Of a stretch of DNA of 64,000 nucleotides, positions 1 through 12,237 are shown one piece after another. This stretch comes from Diprion similis. Its lineage: Eukaryota > Arthropoda > Insecta > Hymenoptera > Diprionidae. The stretch's first letter is position 1. The number at the start of each line of letters is the position of its first letter. The position numbers and the translations under genes are program-made. The DNA lies in the NCBI RefSeq assembly GCF_021155765.1, contig NC_060106.1:19928031-19992030 (forward strand). The letters are read 5' to 3'. Below the pieces are notes generated by a model that did not search any database, was not told where the DNA came from, and worked only from the letters and a program-made list of their open reading frames with translations.

Positions 1-975
1 AATATGTAGCTGTACGGCTGTTTAACAGATTAAATACTGAATTGAAAACGGGCGTAAAGACTATCAGCGCTACAACCACGGAGCCTAGATATAAGGAGAA
101 CCAAAGCAAACAATCGGGGGGCGCAATATTGCTGGGAGTTGCCAGTCTTTAATAATAGTATTTATCCGTTCCCTCCGTTCGCGGTTCTTCACAGATTTCC
201 ATATATACACATGGGTTTCTTATGCACAAACGTAGTGACTCGAATTAGAGTGAAGTTAGACGGGGGAATCCCGAAACTGCCGAACGCGTTCTCGAATTAA
301 AAAAAAACGAAGCTGTCGTGTCTTTATCCGGTGGTGTGGCACCCGGACGTTGACCAAGGATATGAATCAGTCAACGCCCGTGAAGTGGAAGTTGAAAATA
401 GGGTTTGATCCGCGGCTCACTTCGATGGTTTCAGTCGTTTCAGTTTTTGGTTAGTGTTTCAACTGGAAGATCCGGCGACACCGATTGATCTATTATCAGG
501 CAATCCGACCACGTGGTTTGTTTTTGTTATGTTTTCTTAACTCGAAATTCGAAATTCGAATGCCCAATACCTAGGACATCTGATACTCAATTTTTAATTG
601 ATCTTATTGAAGCTTCGAGCTGAATTAATTGGTTAGTATCTTTCTCACAAGAAAATAACTACTGGTCTTGATACTTACCTAACCAATCAAATCTGTAACT
701 AAATCAGTTTTTTAGAAACTTGATGTGTATGAATTATATGTGTGTTGACATAGTTATAAAACATGTGTCCCAGGAAATTGAAAGATGTATTTACACCTGA
801 CAGTATCGCTTTGCTTGAGTTAGCAAAATAAATCCATATTGTTTTATTATTTGTCGGAAGTATCGATCGATACTTCATACCCACGATATGGTGTATTAAT
901 CATTTGATGCATGGTAAAAATAGAAATTTCAAGAGATTGACGTCCCCTATTTACAAAAGTGTTTCATGTTTGCAG
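1..975. other. 5' flank of first dsRNA-binding gene, no coding exon seen
   Basis: No convincing coding exon is visible. The stretch is moderately AT-rich. A pyrimidine-rich run ending in tttgcag at about 969-975 is a good splice acceptor 26 bp before the ATG of the next gene. That suggests an upstream untranslated exon and promoter somewhere in the first few hundred bases, but I cannot fix a donor or a TATA box. Confidence 0.5.
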
Positions 976-1001
976 CTCCGAGTACATCTTGCTAATGAGA
1001 C

Positions 1002-2457
1002 ATGTGCGATCTGGTACTGAGGGAGCTGAACGAGATTATGAGCAGAATTGGCGAAAAACCTGAGTACGATTTTATATCGGACGAGTTTGGAACACATCAG
1101 AACGAGTTCAAGTGCCGCGTTAGTTGCCCAATTCTACGCAATGGGGACTTTAAAACTGCCGAAGGCTGTGGCTTGTCAAAGAAGGCAGCAAAACAAAAGG
1201 CAGCTCATGCCTTTATGGAGAAGTATTTGAGTAACTCGAATAGTGACAAGTCTGTAGCTGTACCATCCCAGTTTTTTCACTCTACGAATACTTCGTGCAT
1301 TGTGAATCTAAGCGATCCTATATTACACAATGTATTACAGGTAAATGAATTTTTATACTTATTTAATATCAAAATCGAAGTATTTTCAGAGTAACAACCG
1401 AATGGATTAATAATAGTAATTTCAGGTTCAAGCCAAGTTATTTGACTGTGTTCCCAAAACCTCCCAAGTAATTCAATTGTGTCTGAAATGAGTAAATACA
1501 AAATTATATTCAACTAAACAATTTCCGTTGCAGATGCTTTGCGACGAATTTAAACTGGCGAAACCTGAGTATACAGATGTATCGGCTTCTGGTCCTTCAC
1601 ATGCTCCCACTTTTACATTCAGATGTCAAGTTGATGAATTTATAGCCGAAGACAGCGGTGGTCGTAAATACAAAGCTAAGTTAAAATCGTGCAAAAAAAT
1701 GATTGCACTATTGATGGACGCAAACGGGTTTTATGAGATATTTGAGACCGTACAATTGACAGAATCAGCAAACAGCAGTGAAGTCTATTGTTTCTGCAAC
1801 ACTTTGAAAGGACCGCAATTACCAAAGCCAATTGGTATATTTGGTAGGCGAAAACTAAGTCCCATATTATCTAAACTGCCTCTTACCAGTGTCAAACTTC
1901 CCACTGAATTACCTATACCTAATGGAAGTTCTTCCACATCAAAAATTGCATCTAAAGCTTCCAACAATCATCAAATATTTGAGAAGAGTAGGGGAAATTG
2001 TTTCGATTCAAACGTGAATACGAACTTGATAGATTTCGAAGATGATCGTCCGCAGAAAATTGTTCCCATGAAAACTAAATGTAGATCGCTCAACAATTTA
2101 TCTGACTGTGTTGATAACAACGCCCCAATTCCGCGCCTAGATGAATTTAAAAAACAGTCAACTTATATAGAGGGACAAAAGGCGATAAAAAAAATCAACA
2201 ACACCTTGCAAAGCGTAGAAGAACAGCTGCGTTGTGAAATTTGCAATACTTTACCAAACCCTGATATCACTTTCAAAGACACTGTAGAATTTTCGTCTTG
2301 CTCGTACACAATATCTATTAGCTCCAGTTCTTCTCTTATGAAATTTAGTACCAAATCCGGCTCTGGGTGTACCGATCCAAGTATCAGAATCGGTTGCTTA
2401 GTCAAACTGCTGCAGAAACTGATGAAACATGTGGAAAAAAACATTGAAGAACTTTAA
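1002..2457 (+). CDS. R2D2/TARBP2-like dsRNA-binding protein, copy 1
   Basis: Two coding exons, 1002-1340 and 1534-2457, joined in phase 0 by a GT-AG intron (gtaaat...ttgcag) to give 420 aa. Residues about 4-76 form a good dsRNA-binding domain ending in the basic helix KKAAKQKAA (60-68), which in this family contacts the RNA phosphates. Residues about 105-175 fit a second domain by spacing, but its helix reads GRKYKAKLKSCKK, so the KKxAK pattern is lost and it may serve protein contact instead. A low-complexity linker follows. The last 33 residues contain CTDPSIRIGCLVKLL, a module shared with the paralogue at 35.5 kb. Two domains plus a unique C-terminus resemble insect R2D2, the Dicer-2 partner that loads siRNA into Argonaute, more than three-domain Loquacious. 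That assignment is inferred. The start is the first ATG after the acceptor at 975, and upstream exons are likely untranslated. Confidence 0.8.
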
Positions 2458-4976
2458 TAGGTATCTAAGTAAATATCAGTGACAGTGTTGATCCATTATC
2501 AGTACTTTTTCTAATGCTTTTGTCTATAAAGGAAGGTACTATCGTTATTATTTTTATTTGATTTCCAGTGAACTAATAATATTCAACGTAGACAGGCATT
2601 CATCTGTTTAATTATATGATACAGTACAAATTATAGGTCGTATTTGTACTAATTCTTGCGTTTTTTTTCGGCCCTTATGATAATGCTTCATTGTGATACT
2701 AAAAATAAGAAGAAGATAATATTAAGGTGAAAATATTCAAGAAGAGGACTTTTAACATTATGAACTTCAGGAACTCTTTCTATATGTGGCGTGTTTTTAG
2801 ATGATAAGCACGGAAAATTGCATAAATTTGTGTTGCCAATTTTTATTATTCAAGTACAGATGAGCATTTGCACTTTGATTGAACATTTTTAATAATAAAT
2901 GACGGAATTTTTTTTTATCCACTTTGTAGTTCAGTAGCAATAATTAAGTTTTCTAATTTGCCTTGAAGCACTTCCAGTAAAATAATAACGTAAAGAACTT
3001 GTGATTTTAGACTTACAAATATACAATTTATAGACTTAACTTGGATGATTGTGAAGTTTCACTGAAGTATTTGATCTATATTACAAAAGGTGTAATCAAA
3101 TTATCTCCAAGTCAATAAATTTTTTAAGCGTTGCATTATAAATCTGTTATGATGTATCGCTACAGTTACACAGGTACCAAAATAAAATGAAGAATTAAGA
3201 ACAAAGAATGAATGAAAATAAAATGAAAAATGAAGTGACGAACATTAAACCGCGAGTCGATGAAAATCGAGTGGTAAAAACTATTAAACAAACCTGTAAG
3301 ATCCATGATAATAAAAACAACTTAATGAACAAACATACAATGCAATAATGTATGCACCCACACAACACATTCGTCTGATAATTTTCTTTCGAAATATTAT
3401 AACTGTCATGTTCCTGTAATTGTTTCATCCGGGTTTTTGTAACATTCCGAAAACGTCATAATATCCGCATAATAAAGTCACATTTTCTAATGTTTTTGTA
3501 ACCATTTTTTCTCACGTTGGTGTAATATATTTATAAAATATTTCTGATGTTTCCCAGGCGAAGAAGAGGAATATTTATAAAATTTCTATTGGATGAACCT
3601 GTTTTCGAAATTCTCATCATGTTGCGACTTCTGATAACGTACTCGGCAGTTTTTGACCGTGAAAACCTGGATTTTTTCGATGCTGGAGCTCGAACACCTC
3701 GAATCCTCTGATCCTTCTGCAGAAGGTCAAGACTTAGTAGAATTTCTATGGATTTTTAGTGATTTAAAATTGAATACTGAATGAATTCAGGAATAATTAC
3801 GGCGAGCGAGGCAAAGAAAATCTAGAAAGTTAAAATTAGAATCTGTTTCATATCAAACAATCAAAACATTTATGTCACCTTATGGAAACATTATCCAATT
3901 TTTATGTTTTTTTTTTTTTTTTGTCAAAGTTGATCTCGATTAAAAATGACCAGATCACCTCAATTTCAGGATCATTTTCGAGGTATTTCAATTCTTCACA
4001 ACTGTTCTCACTGTAGTACAAGGATTGATTCATCAGTTTCCATCCTAGAAGTGAAAAAGTAAGAAAATAACGGGTTTGCCGTTTTTAAACATTAATAAAA
4101 ATAAGTTGTCTCCTGAACTAAGTGTTACAAACATGTACGGTTTCATCTAATAATCGTGCTTCAAATTCTGAAATAGTTTTTGGTTGGGATTTAAGTCCTG
4201 AATCTATTTCCATATCATTTGAGAAGATATCGCTTCGTAGAACAGCAGGTCAGGAAAAACCTACGATCTTCTTGGCTGGATTTGTGGAGCGAGCACTCAG
4301 AAAATGAACAGCCTAGTAAGCTTATTCGAATACATAACATTAAAGAAGTTATCTAACATCCAAACATTTCCAGAAGAATTTGTCTGGGAGTAATTGGATG
4401 GAAAATATTGGTATATTGATCAGTGCTGTAGAAGTCGTTAATCAATCAACAGATATAAACAATTCATATAATGTCTGAAAGAATAGTCAACACAAACAGC
4501 TCTTAAGGCAAACTGTAGAAAAATATTGTTACATATTTGCTTAGAAAAGGATGATGTTCAATGCTAGAGCAGCTTCTGAAAGACTGATAAAACAATTACG
4601 AGCAGCGATATTTTAGCAAAATACTTCATGAAGTATGAACTGCAATTGGTACTCACTCTACGGCTAGAAGTATGTTAAGATCTACCGCGAGGAAACAGAA
4701 TGATCGCAGCGAATTTTGATTTACCTTAATTTTGCGTCCAATGGAAACGATAAATAAACAAGGCCAAATATTTAAACAAGGCTAATATTTGAAACACTCC
4801 CTCAGCAGGTTTCAAAAATTAATTTGTATTAGGATTCAGGATTAATCATTTTCGTCAGTATATATCATGAAAAAAATATTTCTGATAGCACTATCATTAA
4901 GTCGACTGCTTAAGATGCCCTCAGGTTTTCCGTTATACGATACTTGGGTATTTTTACTTCCAAATTCGGATTTTAG
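2458..4976. other. AT-rich intergenic region, no gene recognised
   Basis: The 3' flank of the first dsRNA-binding gene followed by about 2.5 kb of AT-rich sequence. Short open stretches on both strands (for example around 3195-3428 minus and 4122-4307 plus) have no domain, no ATG start in one case, and composition like their surroundings. A T-run lies at about 3907-3922. It may hold old transposon debris, but no terminal repeats were found. Confidence 0.45.
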
Positions 4977-5174
4977 GGTGTCAAAGGTTGCCCACCCACA
5001 TCTGCCATGAATCATGTGACAATGACTGGAGATGCAGCCGAAGTGAGAAATTGGGAATCAGGGGCTCTTCATTTGTATGGAAACGTAAATGTCACCTTTT
5101 TAATGGGTCGCATGGATCTTCACTGTCAAGGCAGATGCTATGAACTGGGACAAATACTTACAAAATCAATGTAA
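4977..5174 (+). other. Exon-like open segment of unknown origin
   Basis: After a plausible acceptor (gattttag ending at 4976) the sequence stays open for 65 codons to a TAA at 5172-5174. It starts GVKGCPPTSAMNHVTM and contains GNVNVTFLMGRMDLHC and a second Cys. I do not recognise it. The acceptor, the ATG-rich open frame and the Cys pattern look more like a terminal exon or its relic than random AT-rich sequence. No upstream partner exon was found. It lies about 400 bp before the first GMC gene in the same orientation and is not part of that protein. Confidence 0.25.
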
Positions 5175-5573
5175 ACTTGCTGCCTACAACTAGATAAAAA
5201 TATTGATGGATAACAAATCATTAATGTATATGTTTTACAAACGTTGATGTATGAAACATTTACTTTTAATTCAGAGTATATGTATCCGGCTTGACAAGTC
5301 GACAGTGCGACAGTTACATTTTCAATATTTCTCTCTATACGAGCACATCTTTTAACTTTGGGACGAGGGATTAGAATTACGGCAGCCAGGAAAGAATTTC
5401 GTTCATCACTTAAGGTAGCTTTTAAAATGAGCGTATTCCATTACGAGGAAAAAAGTGAATCCGGTTATTGGACTCGGTTTTCGGTGCAGCCTAATGATAG
5501 TTATTTATATTAACCATTATTGTTATTTCCTGGAGGCCTTGTTCATTTTTAAATGGACTTATATTTCACAGAA

Positions 5574-8500
5574 ATGGAGTACAGCCACACCTCGTTGACA
5601 TCCTGCAATGCTGGCCTCCTGGGACCAAGTTTGGGAGTCATGTGCAATGTCACCTCATACTACCTTTTCCTGTCGATTCTGGAGACATTTGTACGAAGCA
5701 AACAAGGAATTGCTCAAACATGCGAACGAATCACGCCAATCCAAACGCCAGATTCCGAGTATGACTTTATCGTAGTGGGAGGTGAGATGTTTTATAAAAT
5801 AAACAGTTTTTACTTAAAAGAGAGGTTTCAATACGCATCGATACTACGCGAGTTGAATAAGGTGTGAAGAACAAGATTGCCATCGCAACATGAGCTGCGC
5901 TTCTTTCGTTTCTAGGTGGCGCATCCGGTTCCATCGTCGCTGCAAGACTGAGTGAGAATCCGTCCTGGAAAGTTCTGCTTTTGGAAGCAGGCCCGGACGA
6001 ACCAGCAGGTGCAGCCGTCCCTGGTTTTGTTTACACTATAAGCCGTAGGTGTACCAGCAAAGCCCGAAATCCTGTTTCGTTAACAAGTTAAAAAAAACCG
6101 TAAATTATATTTTCGATAGAATCATCTATCGGGTATGGATACCAGTCGACAAACGAAAGGTACGCCTGTCTCGGTTCGAATGGAAGCTGTCCGATCTCTG
6201 CAGCCAAAATTCTCGGTGGAGGCATGGTGCACAATTCAATGATATACCTGCGTGGCAGTCCGTTGATATACGATCAATGGGCTGCGATGGGCAACGAGGG
6301 ATGGTCGTGGAAGGAAGTCTTACCATTTTTTAAGAAGTCCGAAAATAACGGTAACATCGATATTGTTGGTCGAAAGTATCACGGCACGGATGGGCCGCTT
6401 TTTGTCGAAAGATTTCCGTCCCAACCGCCTTTTGCAAACGTGATACTCGAGGCAGCCAAAGAGGCGGGTTTCGGCCTCAGCAATGACCTCAACGGAGATG
6501 ACAGTCTCGGCTTCGCTATAATCCAAACAACGAGCCATCAGGGTGCGAGACGCAGTAGCGCCGCGGCGTATCTGCGGCCAATCAGACACCGCAAAAACCT
6601 CCACATAACCCTGAACTCCACATGCACGAGGATTATAATCGAGAATCAGAAAGCAGTTGGCGTTGAATATTACACGGTGATGATGATTCCTCACGTGATG
6701 CTTACTATTTTCCTTTCGTACTGGTCTTCCTTCGTCTGTCTGCCCTGCCTTCCTCGGTCGGACCGACAATTTATTTCTCACCAACTCAACCTTAATTCCA
6801 ATTCTGATTTCATTCTTTATTATTTTATTTCATGTTCGCTTCTTTGCTTCTCTTGATTCAATTTAATTTATAGGAAAAATTTGAAGCTAAAGGTGGAAAA
6901 AAAATTTCATCAGCCACTCCACCGTCATTTTCTTTTGAAATTTTTTAAAAAGATATTTTTTCTTGTATGTCAAGACTCATATTGACGTGTATGAAAAACA
7001 GAATCAAAAAATGTTCGTTCATTCTTCTTGAACAAATTGGAGAAAATGACTCCTTACTTTCGTGTACACAAGTTAGTATCACCCTTTGATTCTAAATCTT
7101 GGCTATCAAAAAAAAGCTTCCTGTTTCATTTACTTCGTCATGCTCAGAATTAATAACGTTCTTCTTCGGTACTTTATGATTATCATCTCAACTCCATATT
7201 ATGTCGCACTTACTAAGTACCCTTTACTTCATTTGTGCTTCCTGCATGCCGTTCAAATTTAACTTTAAGAGATTAAGAAGACATCTTGTTTTTTCCTTAC
7301 CCCACAGTTTGACTCGGACGTAGATAAACTGTCTCTTTCGTTCATCCACTTTACATATCTCACAATTTCAAGGCCACAAGCAAACCTTTTCCTAGAGATA
7401 AAATCAACACAACATATCTCGACTTATAACTCATGAATTTACCCCGACTTTACCATTCCTCCTTCACTATCTTCCTCATCCAAAAGTTTCAAAGATCATT
7501 ACTGAAAAGTGAACGAATTCGCACTAATAATTATTAACAGAACGACGAGTCTTACACGGTACGTGCATCCAAGGAAGTCATCGTTTCCGCAGGTGCCATC
7601 CGGTCTCCCCATCTTCTACTTCTCTCTGGAATTGGGCTTGAAGAAGATTTGACATCCATGGGAATCAACGTGGTAAAAAATTTACCTGGTGTCGGCATGA
7701 ATTTCCATGATCATATCGCACACCCGATTGCATTCACCATTAATAAGCGTGATGCCTACGACAACAACTGGGCTGCTCTAGCTGAGTATATCGCTTTCCA
7801 AACTGGTCCCTTATCCAACACTGGACTCGCTCAGGTTACGAGCTCTCTACCATCAGGAATAACGACGCCCAACCTTCCGGATATCCGTATTGGTATCGAA
7901 GGTTATTATGCTGCTTGTGCACCTGGTGGAATCGGCGCCCTTCAGAGCGATGGTAAACGCAACATCATCTTTGCGGCAGGATACAAGCACCCCAAATGCA
8001 GAGGTGCGTTTTACCGCCTGAATTAAAGCAACAGATCGACGTCGATAATAATCAAGTACTGCAGTACTCGGAACCCATAAAGGAACTGAAGATGTTTTTT
8101 ATTCCAGGAAAAATCAGTCTGGCTACACAGGATCCTTTGGATTACCCTTCAATCTGGGTCAACTATTTATGTGAGCCTGCCGACGTTGCTGGGGTTGTAA
8201 AAGCCATCGAATATACTATGAAATTGGCTAATACACCCGCCTTGAAGGCCTACAACATGACCTTGGCCGCAACACCTCTCGAGGTCTGCTCAAATTACAC
8301 TTTTGCTAGCAGAGAATACTGGGAGTGCGCGGTTCATTACGATGCACGTGGATACTATCACTATGCAGGTTCCTGCAAAATGGGTCCTACATCGGACCCA
8401 CACGCAGTTGTCGATCCTCGGCTTCGAGTTTACGGCATAGAGGGACTGCGTGTTGCAGATGCTTCCATAATGCCTAAGGTAAGTCTTAAGTTCATGTAAT

Positions 8501-8865
8501 CCGGTTCATCCGTTAAAGCGCAGACTTGGTTTTCAGAAAAAATAGCGAGATGTAATTAATACCTCATCCATCAGCCCTACGGATTATGTCTAACTCCGAT
8601 CTCTCTGTTTTGTTCTTTATCTTTCGGTCTTTTTCTTACCTATTCATAATCGAACATTATCAGGGATCTATACATATCAATAGTACTCTAGTCTGTTCTA
8701 CTAATCTTTTGTAAAAAAGACCGATGGCAGGCCGACGAATGACAGTGGCATAACTTAATTTACCTACAGGTGACTACTGCTAGTACTGCAGCACCCTGCG
8801 TCATGATTGGAGAACGGGCTGCGCACATGATCAAGCAAGATTGGAACTATAGAGATGCAATGTGA
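5574..8865 (+). CDS. GMC oxidoreductase, glucose dehydrogenase [FAD]-like, copy A
   Basis: Six coding exons: 5574-5781, 5916-6044, 6120-6676, 7541-8003, 8108-8478 and 8770-8865, all GT-AG and in frame, giving 607 aa. The N-terminal block (CNAGLLGPSL, CNVTSYY) is typical of insect glucose-dehydrogenase-type GMC proteins. The FAD Rossmann motif [13 protein letters not shown] is at about 63-75. The first GMC signature is LGGGMVHN (144-151) and the second is [15 protein letters not shown] from about 314. The catalytic His is H537 in [12 protein letters not shown]. The family reaction is FAD-dependent oxidation of an alcohol; the substrate is unknown. The usual catalytic Asn after SIMP is Ser581 here (TTAST), whereas copies B, D and F keep Asn. 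The ATG at 5574 is preferred over 5553 because a tttcacag acceptor lies directly before it, as in the other copies. No AATAAA was seen near the stop. Confidence 0.92.
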
Positions 8866-9250
8866 TTATTTGTGGAATTGGATACACGGAACCCTGTCCA
8901 CAGTAGCAACGGGCATGAAGATGATACATAATACAATTGATATAATGTTATCAAGATATGTCTGAGCAGTCACTACTCGAACCTCATCAAAACGTTCTTA
9001 TTTCCGACTTACAATATCGCAAAAATCGCAGGATATGTATGTGCATAAGCAAAGATTTTTGCAATCTAAGATAAAAAAAAAAGAATAACCCGTCAATTTC
9101 CTAAAAAAAAAAAAAAAATTTCAACACAGTACATTCGTCGGCAGTATAATGCGTCATGTTCAGATTCATTAGCCCTACAACAGAGATTCGAAGAGTTCAT
9201 ACCAGTACCTACGTATTTTTGGCCGAATTTGTAACTATAACAAGACTGTT
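8866..9250 (+). repeat. 3' flank of copy A, shared with other array units
   Basis: The first 400 bp after the stop resemble the 3' flanks of copies B, C, D and E. Shared pieces include the cagtagcaacgggcatg block, the hexamer-rich stretch near tgtgcataagcaaag, and cggcagtataatgc at about 9140 (compare about 20204). This shows that the duplicated unit extends past the coding region. The AATAAAGAC signal present in B, C and E is not preserved here. Confidence 0.6.
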
Positions 9251-9384
9251 GATAATATCTTATCAATTATCGATGCACCTCGCAACACTATCAAACATAC
9301 AACCAAGTGTATAATCTATATTGTTTATCAAAACGAGTAAACATTTCGCATTCACAACAATAATTAAAAGTAATAATTGCTTCG

Positions 9385-9642
9385 TTGACATGCAAATGTG
9401 CTGGAAATGGCAGTTTTCAAGAAGAGTTAATTAAAATTGGCTCTGTCACAACGAATAATGATTTTTTTAAGGGACCTGCAGAAAATCTGTTCAAACATTC
9501 TCCCAACATCGGCATAAATATGCCTTTTACGCCAGCACGTAAATACACTCTCAGGCATCGGTATTCGGACCGTAATCAACGGCAATTGATAGAGTTAGAA
9601 CAGAACGAATCGATGAAATTTATCTATCCAATACAACATTGA
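9385..9642 (+). pseudogene. Open segment of unknown family, relative of 12120-12237
   Basis: Open for 85 codons to a TGA, but no ATG at its start (it opens with TTG). Residues such as TTNNDFFKGPAENLFKHSPN line up with NNDVFFEAPAKNLEKYIPN, encoded by a plus-strand frame near 12123. Its first 30 bp (tgctggaaatggcagttttc) also resemble 27534-27560. I do not know the family. Basic and Asn-rich stretches (RKYTLRHRYSDRNQRQ) follow. It is either an exon of a small unrecognised gene or a relic copied with the array; matching frames in two copies favour former coding status. Confidence 0.35.
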
Positions 9643-10635
9643 TAATACGATAATCGGTATGAAAATAAACAATTGAGTTAATTCGAGGAAGTCGTCAATT
9701 TTATAAAACATGAATGTAAGCCGCAGGTGGTAGAAAGAAACCATTTCAAATTGGGTACGTCAGTATGTAATATAGAAAAAAATGTTATCAACCAGTCATT
9801 TCAGGCAGAATCGATTGTGTTTGATTTGATTTGTGATTGAATAATTATTATTGATGGTGAAATTTATTTAAAAATTTCAAATTTTTTGTATATAAAAGAA
9901 GGAGTTATAAAGTGATGCAGAAATTTGTTTGTTAGTTTTTGCGGTAAATCTCGCTGGTATGGCTGCTTGAAGTTACCCCCATTTAAATCTGGCTGACATT
10001 CTACAGAAGAAAAACTGTTGCACCTATCAAGCTGAGAGTTTAATGGTTTATTATACACATCTATAGCTTTAGTCTGAAGCAGCATAAAAATTATTTACTT
10101 ATATTCAATCCACTATTTCACCAATTTAAGTTGAAAAGAAGAGGTCCAAAATTTTAAAAGTTCGCCATTTTCAAAAAAATTTTCTCATCGCATTCGCATA
10201 GTTCTGTTTTAGGCAATATCGAAGAGTGTACTATGAGATAACCGCTTTTTTTTTCATATACTTAGAGATTGAGACATCGTGTCAGCCATCTTTAAATAGT
10301 GGTAATTTCAGGTGGCTGTAACAAAAATGTTTTTCGTATTACTTTGTAACTTTCTTTTTATGTGTGAGAAATTTGAAATTATTGAATAAGTCTTACCACG
10401 AAAAAAAAGTTATTAAAAATAGTCATTGGGATGTGAGACTACTCCCTTATTATAATGAGGGTGTAATATAATCATTCAGATAAAAAATACAAAAGCGAAT
10501 AAGCAGGGTTTGGGGTTCTTTCCTGATTTCACGACAGAGACGGGCAAGACCTGAGTTTTTTCTTGTACTTTCATTGCGATGTGGTTTTGGTAACTTGGCG
10601 GATTTCTTGATATTTCAGTCGTTTTTGCCTGGATA

Positions 10636-10670
10636 AATATTTACGGGCCCGTTAGCTGGGCCCGAATTTA
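10636..10670. repeat. Short GC-rich hairpin
   Basis: Two copies of the GC-only block cgggcccg/gggcccg face each other across a short loop (tta gct), flanked by partly complementary AT stretches. It stands out in AT-rich surroundings. It could be the core of a small inverted-repeat element; no function is known. Confidence 0.45.
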
Positions 10671-11942
10671 TATTACGGATTACTTCTCGAAGCACCCCTC
10701 AAAGCAGTTCAGCCGGACAAACATTCATTCATATAACAAACAGCAGCTCAAGGATACGAATAACTTTTTTAGATTATTTCAAATTCAATCCCGCAGTCTT
10801 TCGGACGCTGAACAATGTACAAAATTAAATTCCTTTCAATATGAACTCGTCTTCCAACGATTCGATTTCTCGACTTCGTCTCACGCCACGTGTACCAGCT
10901 GTCCAAATCCAGCCGTACGAGTGTCAATCAGAAATTTTTATCATGCGTGATAAATAAATTTCCATACTAAGCTGTAAAACACTTCAAGAAAACTTCAAAC
11001 TTTCAAATAAATAACACGTGATCTCATTGATCGATGTACAAAATATGAGGAAGAAGAATATTATCACTTCTCATTATCAGTTTTAACGATCTTCGAACAG
11101 ATGTTAGCAAATAATACTGTCAACCAATGTATAACAATCGCAGAACACATCCAGGAGTGAAAAAATATCTCTCAAAACCTTCATTTCAATTTTGCAACGA
11201 CGTGACGTTTCAAGGACTGAATGTCAGGTAATTTAAAATGTTTATCACGGTTGTATATATATAATCTTTGAGGCACGATGGATCCCCTCCAAAATAACGC
11301 TGAAAAAAAAATTCTCTCAACATTCTCCTTTTTTTTCTCAGTAACTCTCCATCATTTAATTCTACCTGTATTGAATGAATCATTGATTATTTATCAATGT
11401 GAATGGCCAACAAAATGTCTATTCCCGAGCAAATGGCCTTTGTTTAAATAGTACATCACGGGACAAAGAAATAAAATCGACCTCTATTCCTGTGTTACAT
11501 ATGGGACTTTATTTCTGACTCAACTCTTGCCACATCTATGGACTCGAAAAGTGGAAATCACTCACGCACAGAAGCTGAGCGTTCTATATCGACCGCCGCG
11601 CGAGTGGATGATGTCCTTTTTGAGCAGTTTGTGCTTGCTGTTTTCGTTTTCTTGATTGGGGTTCAGTTGACCCCAAAACCCACTTTAAGGTATCGACCAC
11701 ATTACCTAGGCAAGTTACATGGGTTACCGGTGGGTAATGCAAGTCGAGTGTATCACACTATTACGATTTAAGTGTGGCTAGTTGCTACATTATTAACTTG
11801 AGAGGAAAAGAAGAGAAAAGAAAATCTAAACAACGAATACAAGTAGTGCATGGATGTAGTTCGGCAGGAGTCGTTTAACGGACCAAGCCTCCACCGAGGG
11901 GTTGGGGAGGCTGAGCCACGCCACTTAAGAATGTTCTTTTTT

Positions 11943-11981
11943 TATCATCATTATCATTATCGTCATCGTTATCATCATCAA
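11943..11981. repeat. ATC/ATT trinucleotide microsatellite
   Basis: Irregular repetition of atc, att and gtc triplets over about 40 bp. It produces an apparent Asp/Asn-rich peptide on the minus strand that should not be taken for a gene. Confidence 0.7.
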
Positions 11982-12119
11982 ATGCCACGTACCGAGAACT
12001 AAGACGTTGCATATCAAAAAAGTACCCTTTTTTGGCGAATGAGAAAAAAATTAAGCGGATAAAATATGCCACTTTCGTCCCGCTTTTCAGGTTAAAAAAA
12101 TAACTTTTTCGTTGAGTCG

Positions 12120-12237
12120 GGAATAATGATGTTTTCTTTGAGGCACCTGCGAAAAACCTTGAAAAATATATTCCCAATGTTAGCATCTCTACTAAAGACT
12201 ATAAATTGCGCCGATGCCCTTCCACTATTCCAATGTG
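12120..12237 (+). pseudogene. Second copy of the 9.4-kb open segment, broken
   Basis: The frame beginning aataatgat reads NNDVFFEAPAKNLEKYIPN and ends at a TGA near 12237. It matches the middle of the segment at 9385-9642 but is shorter and diverged. The longer open frame at 12126-12344 is in another frame and is probably a shadow. Family unknown. Confidence 0.3.

Noticed and set aside
11875-12186. Minus-strand open frame with Asp/Asn-rich run
   Set aside because: The acidic run is a trinucleotide microsatellite, and the rest overlaps the plus-strand relative of the 9.4-kb segment.
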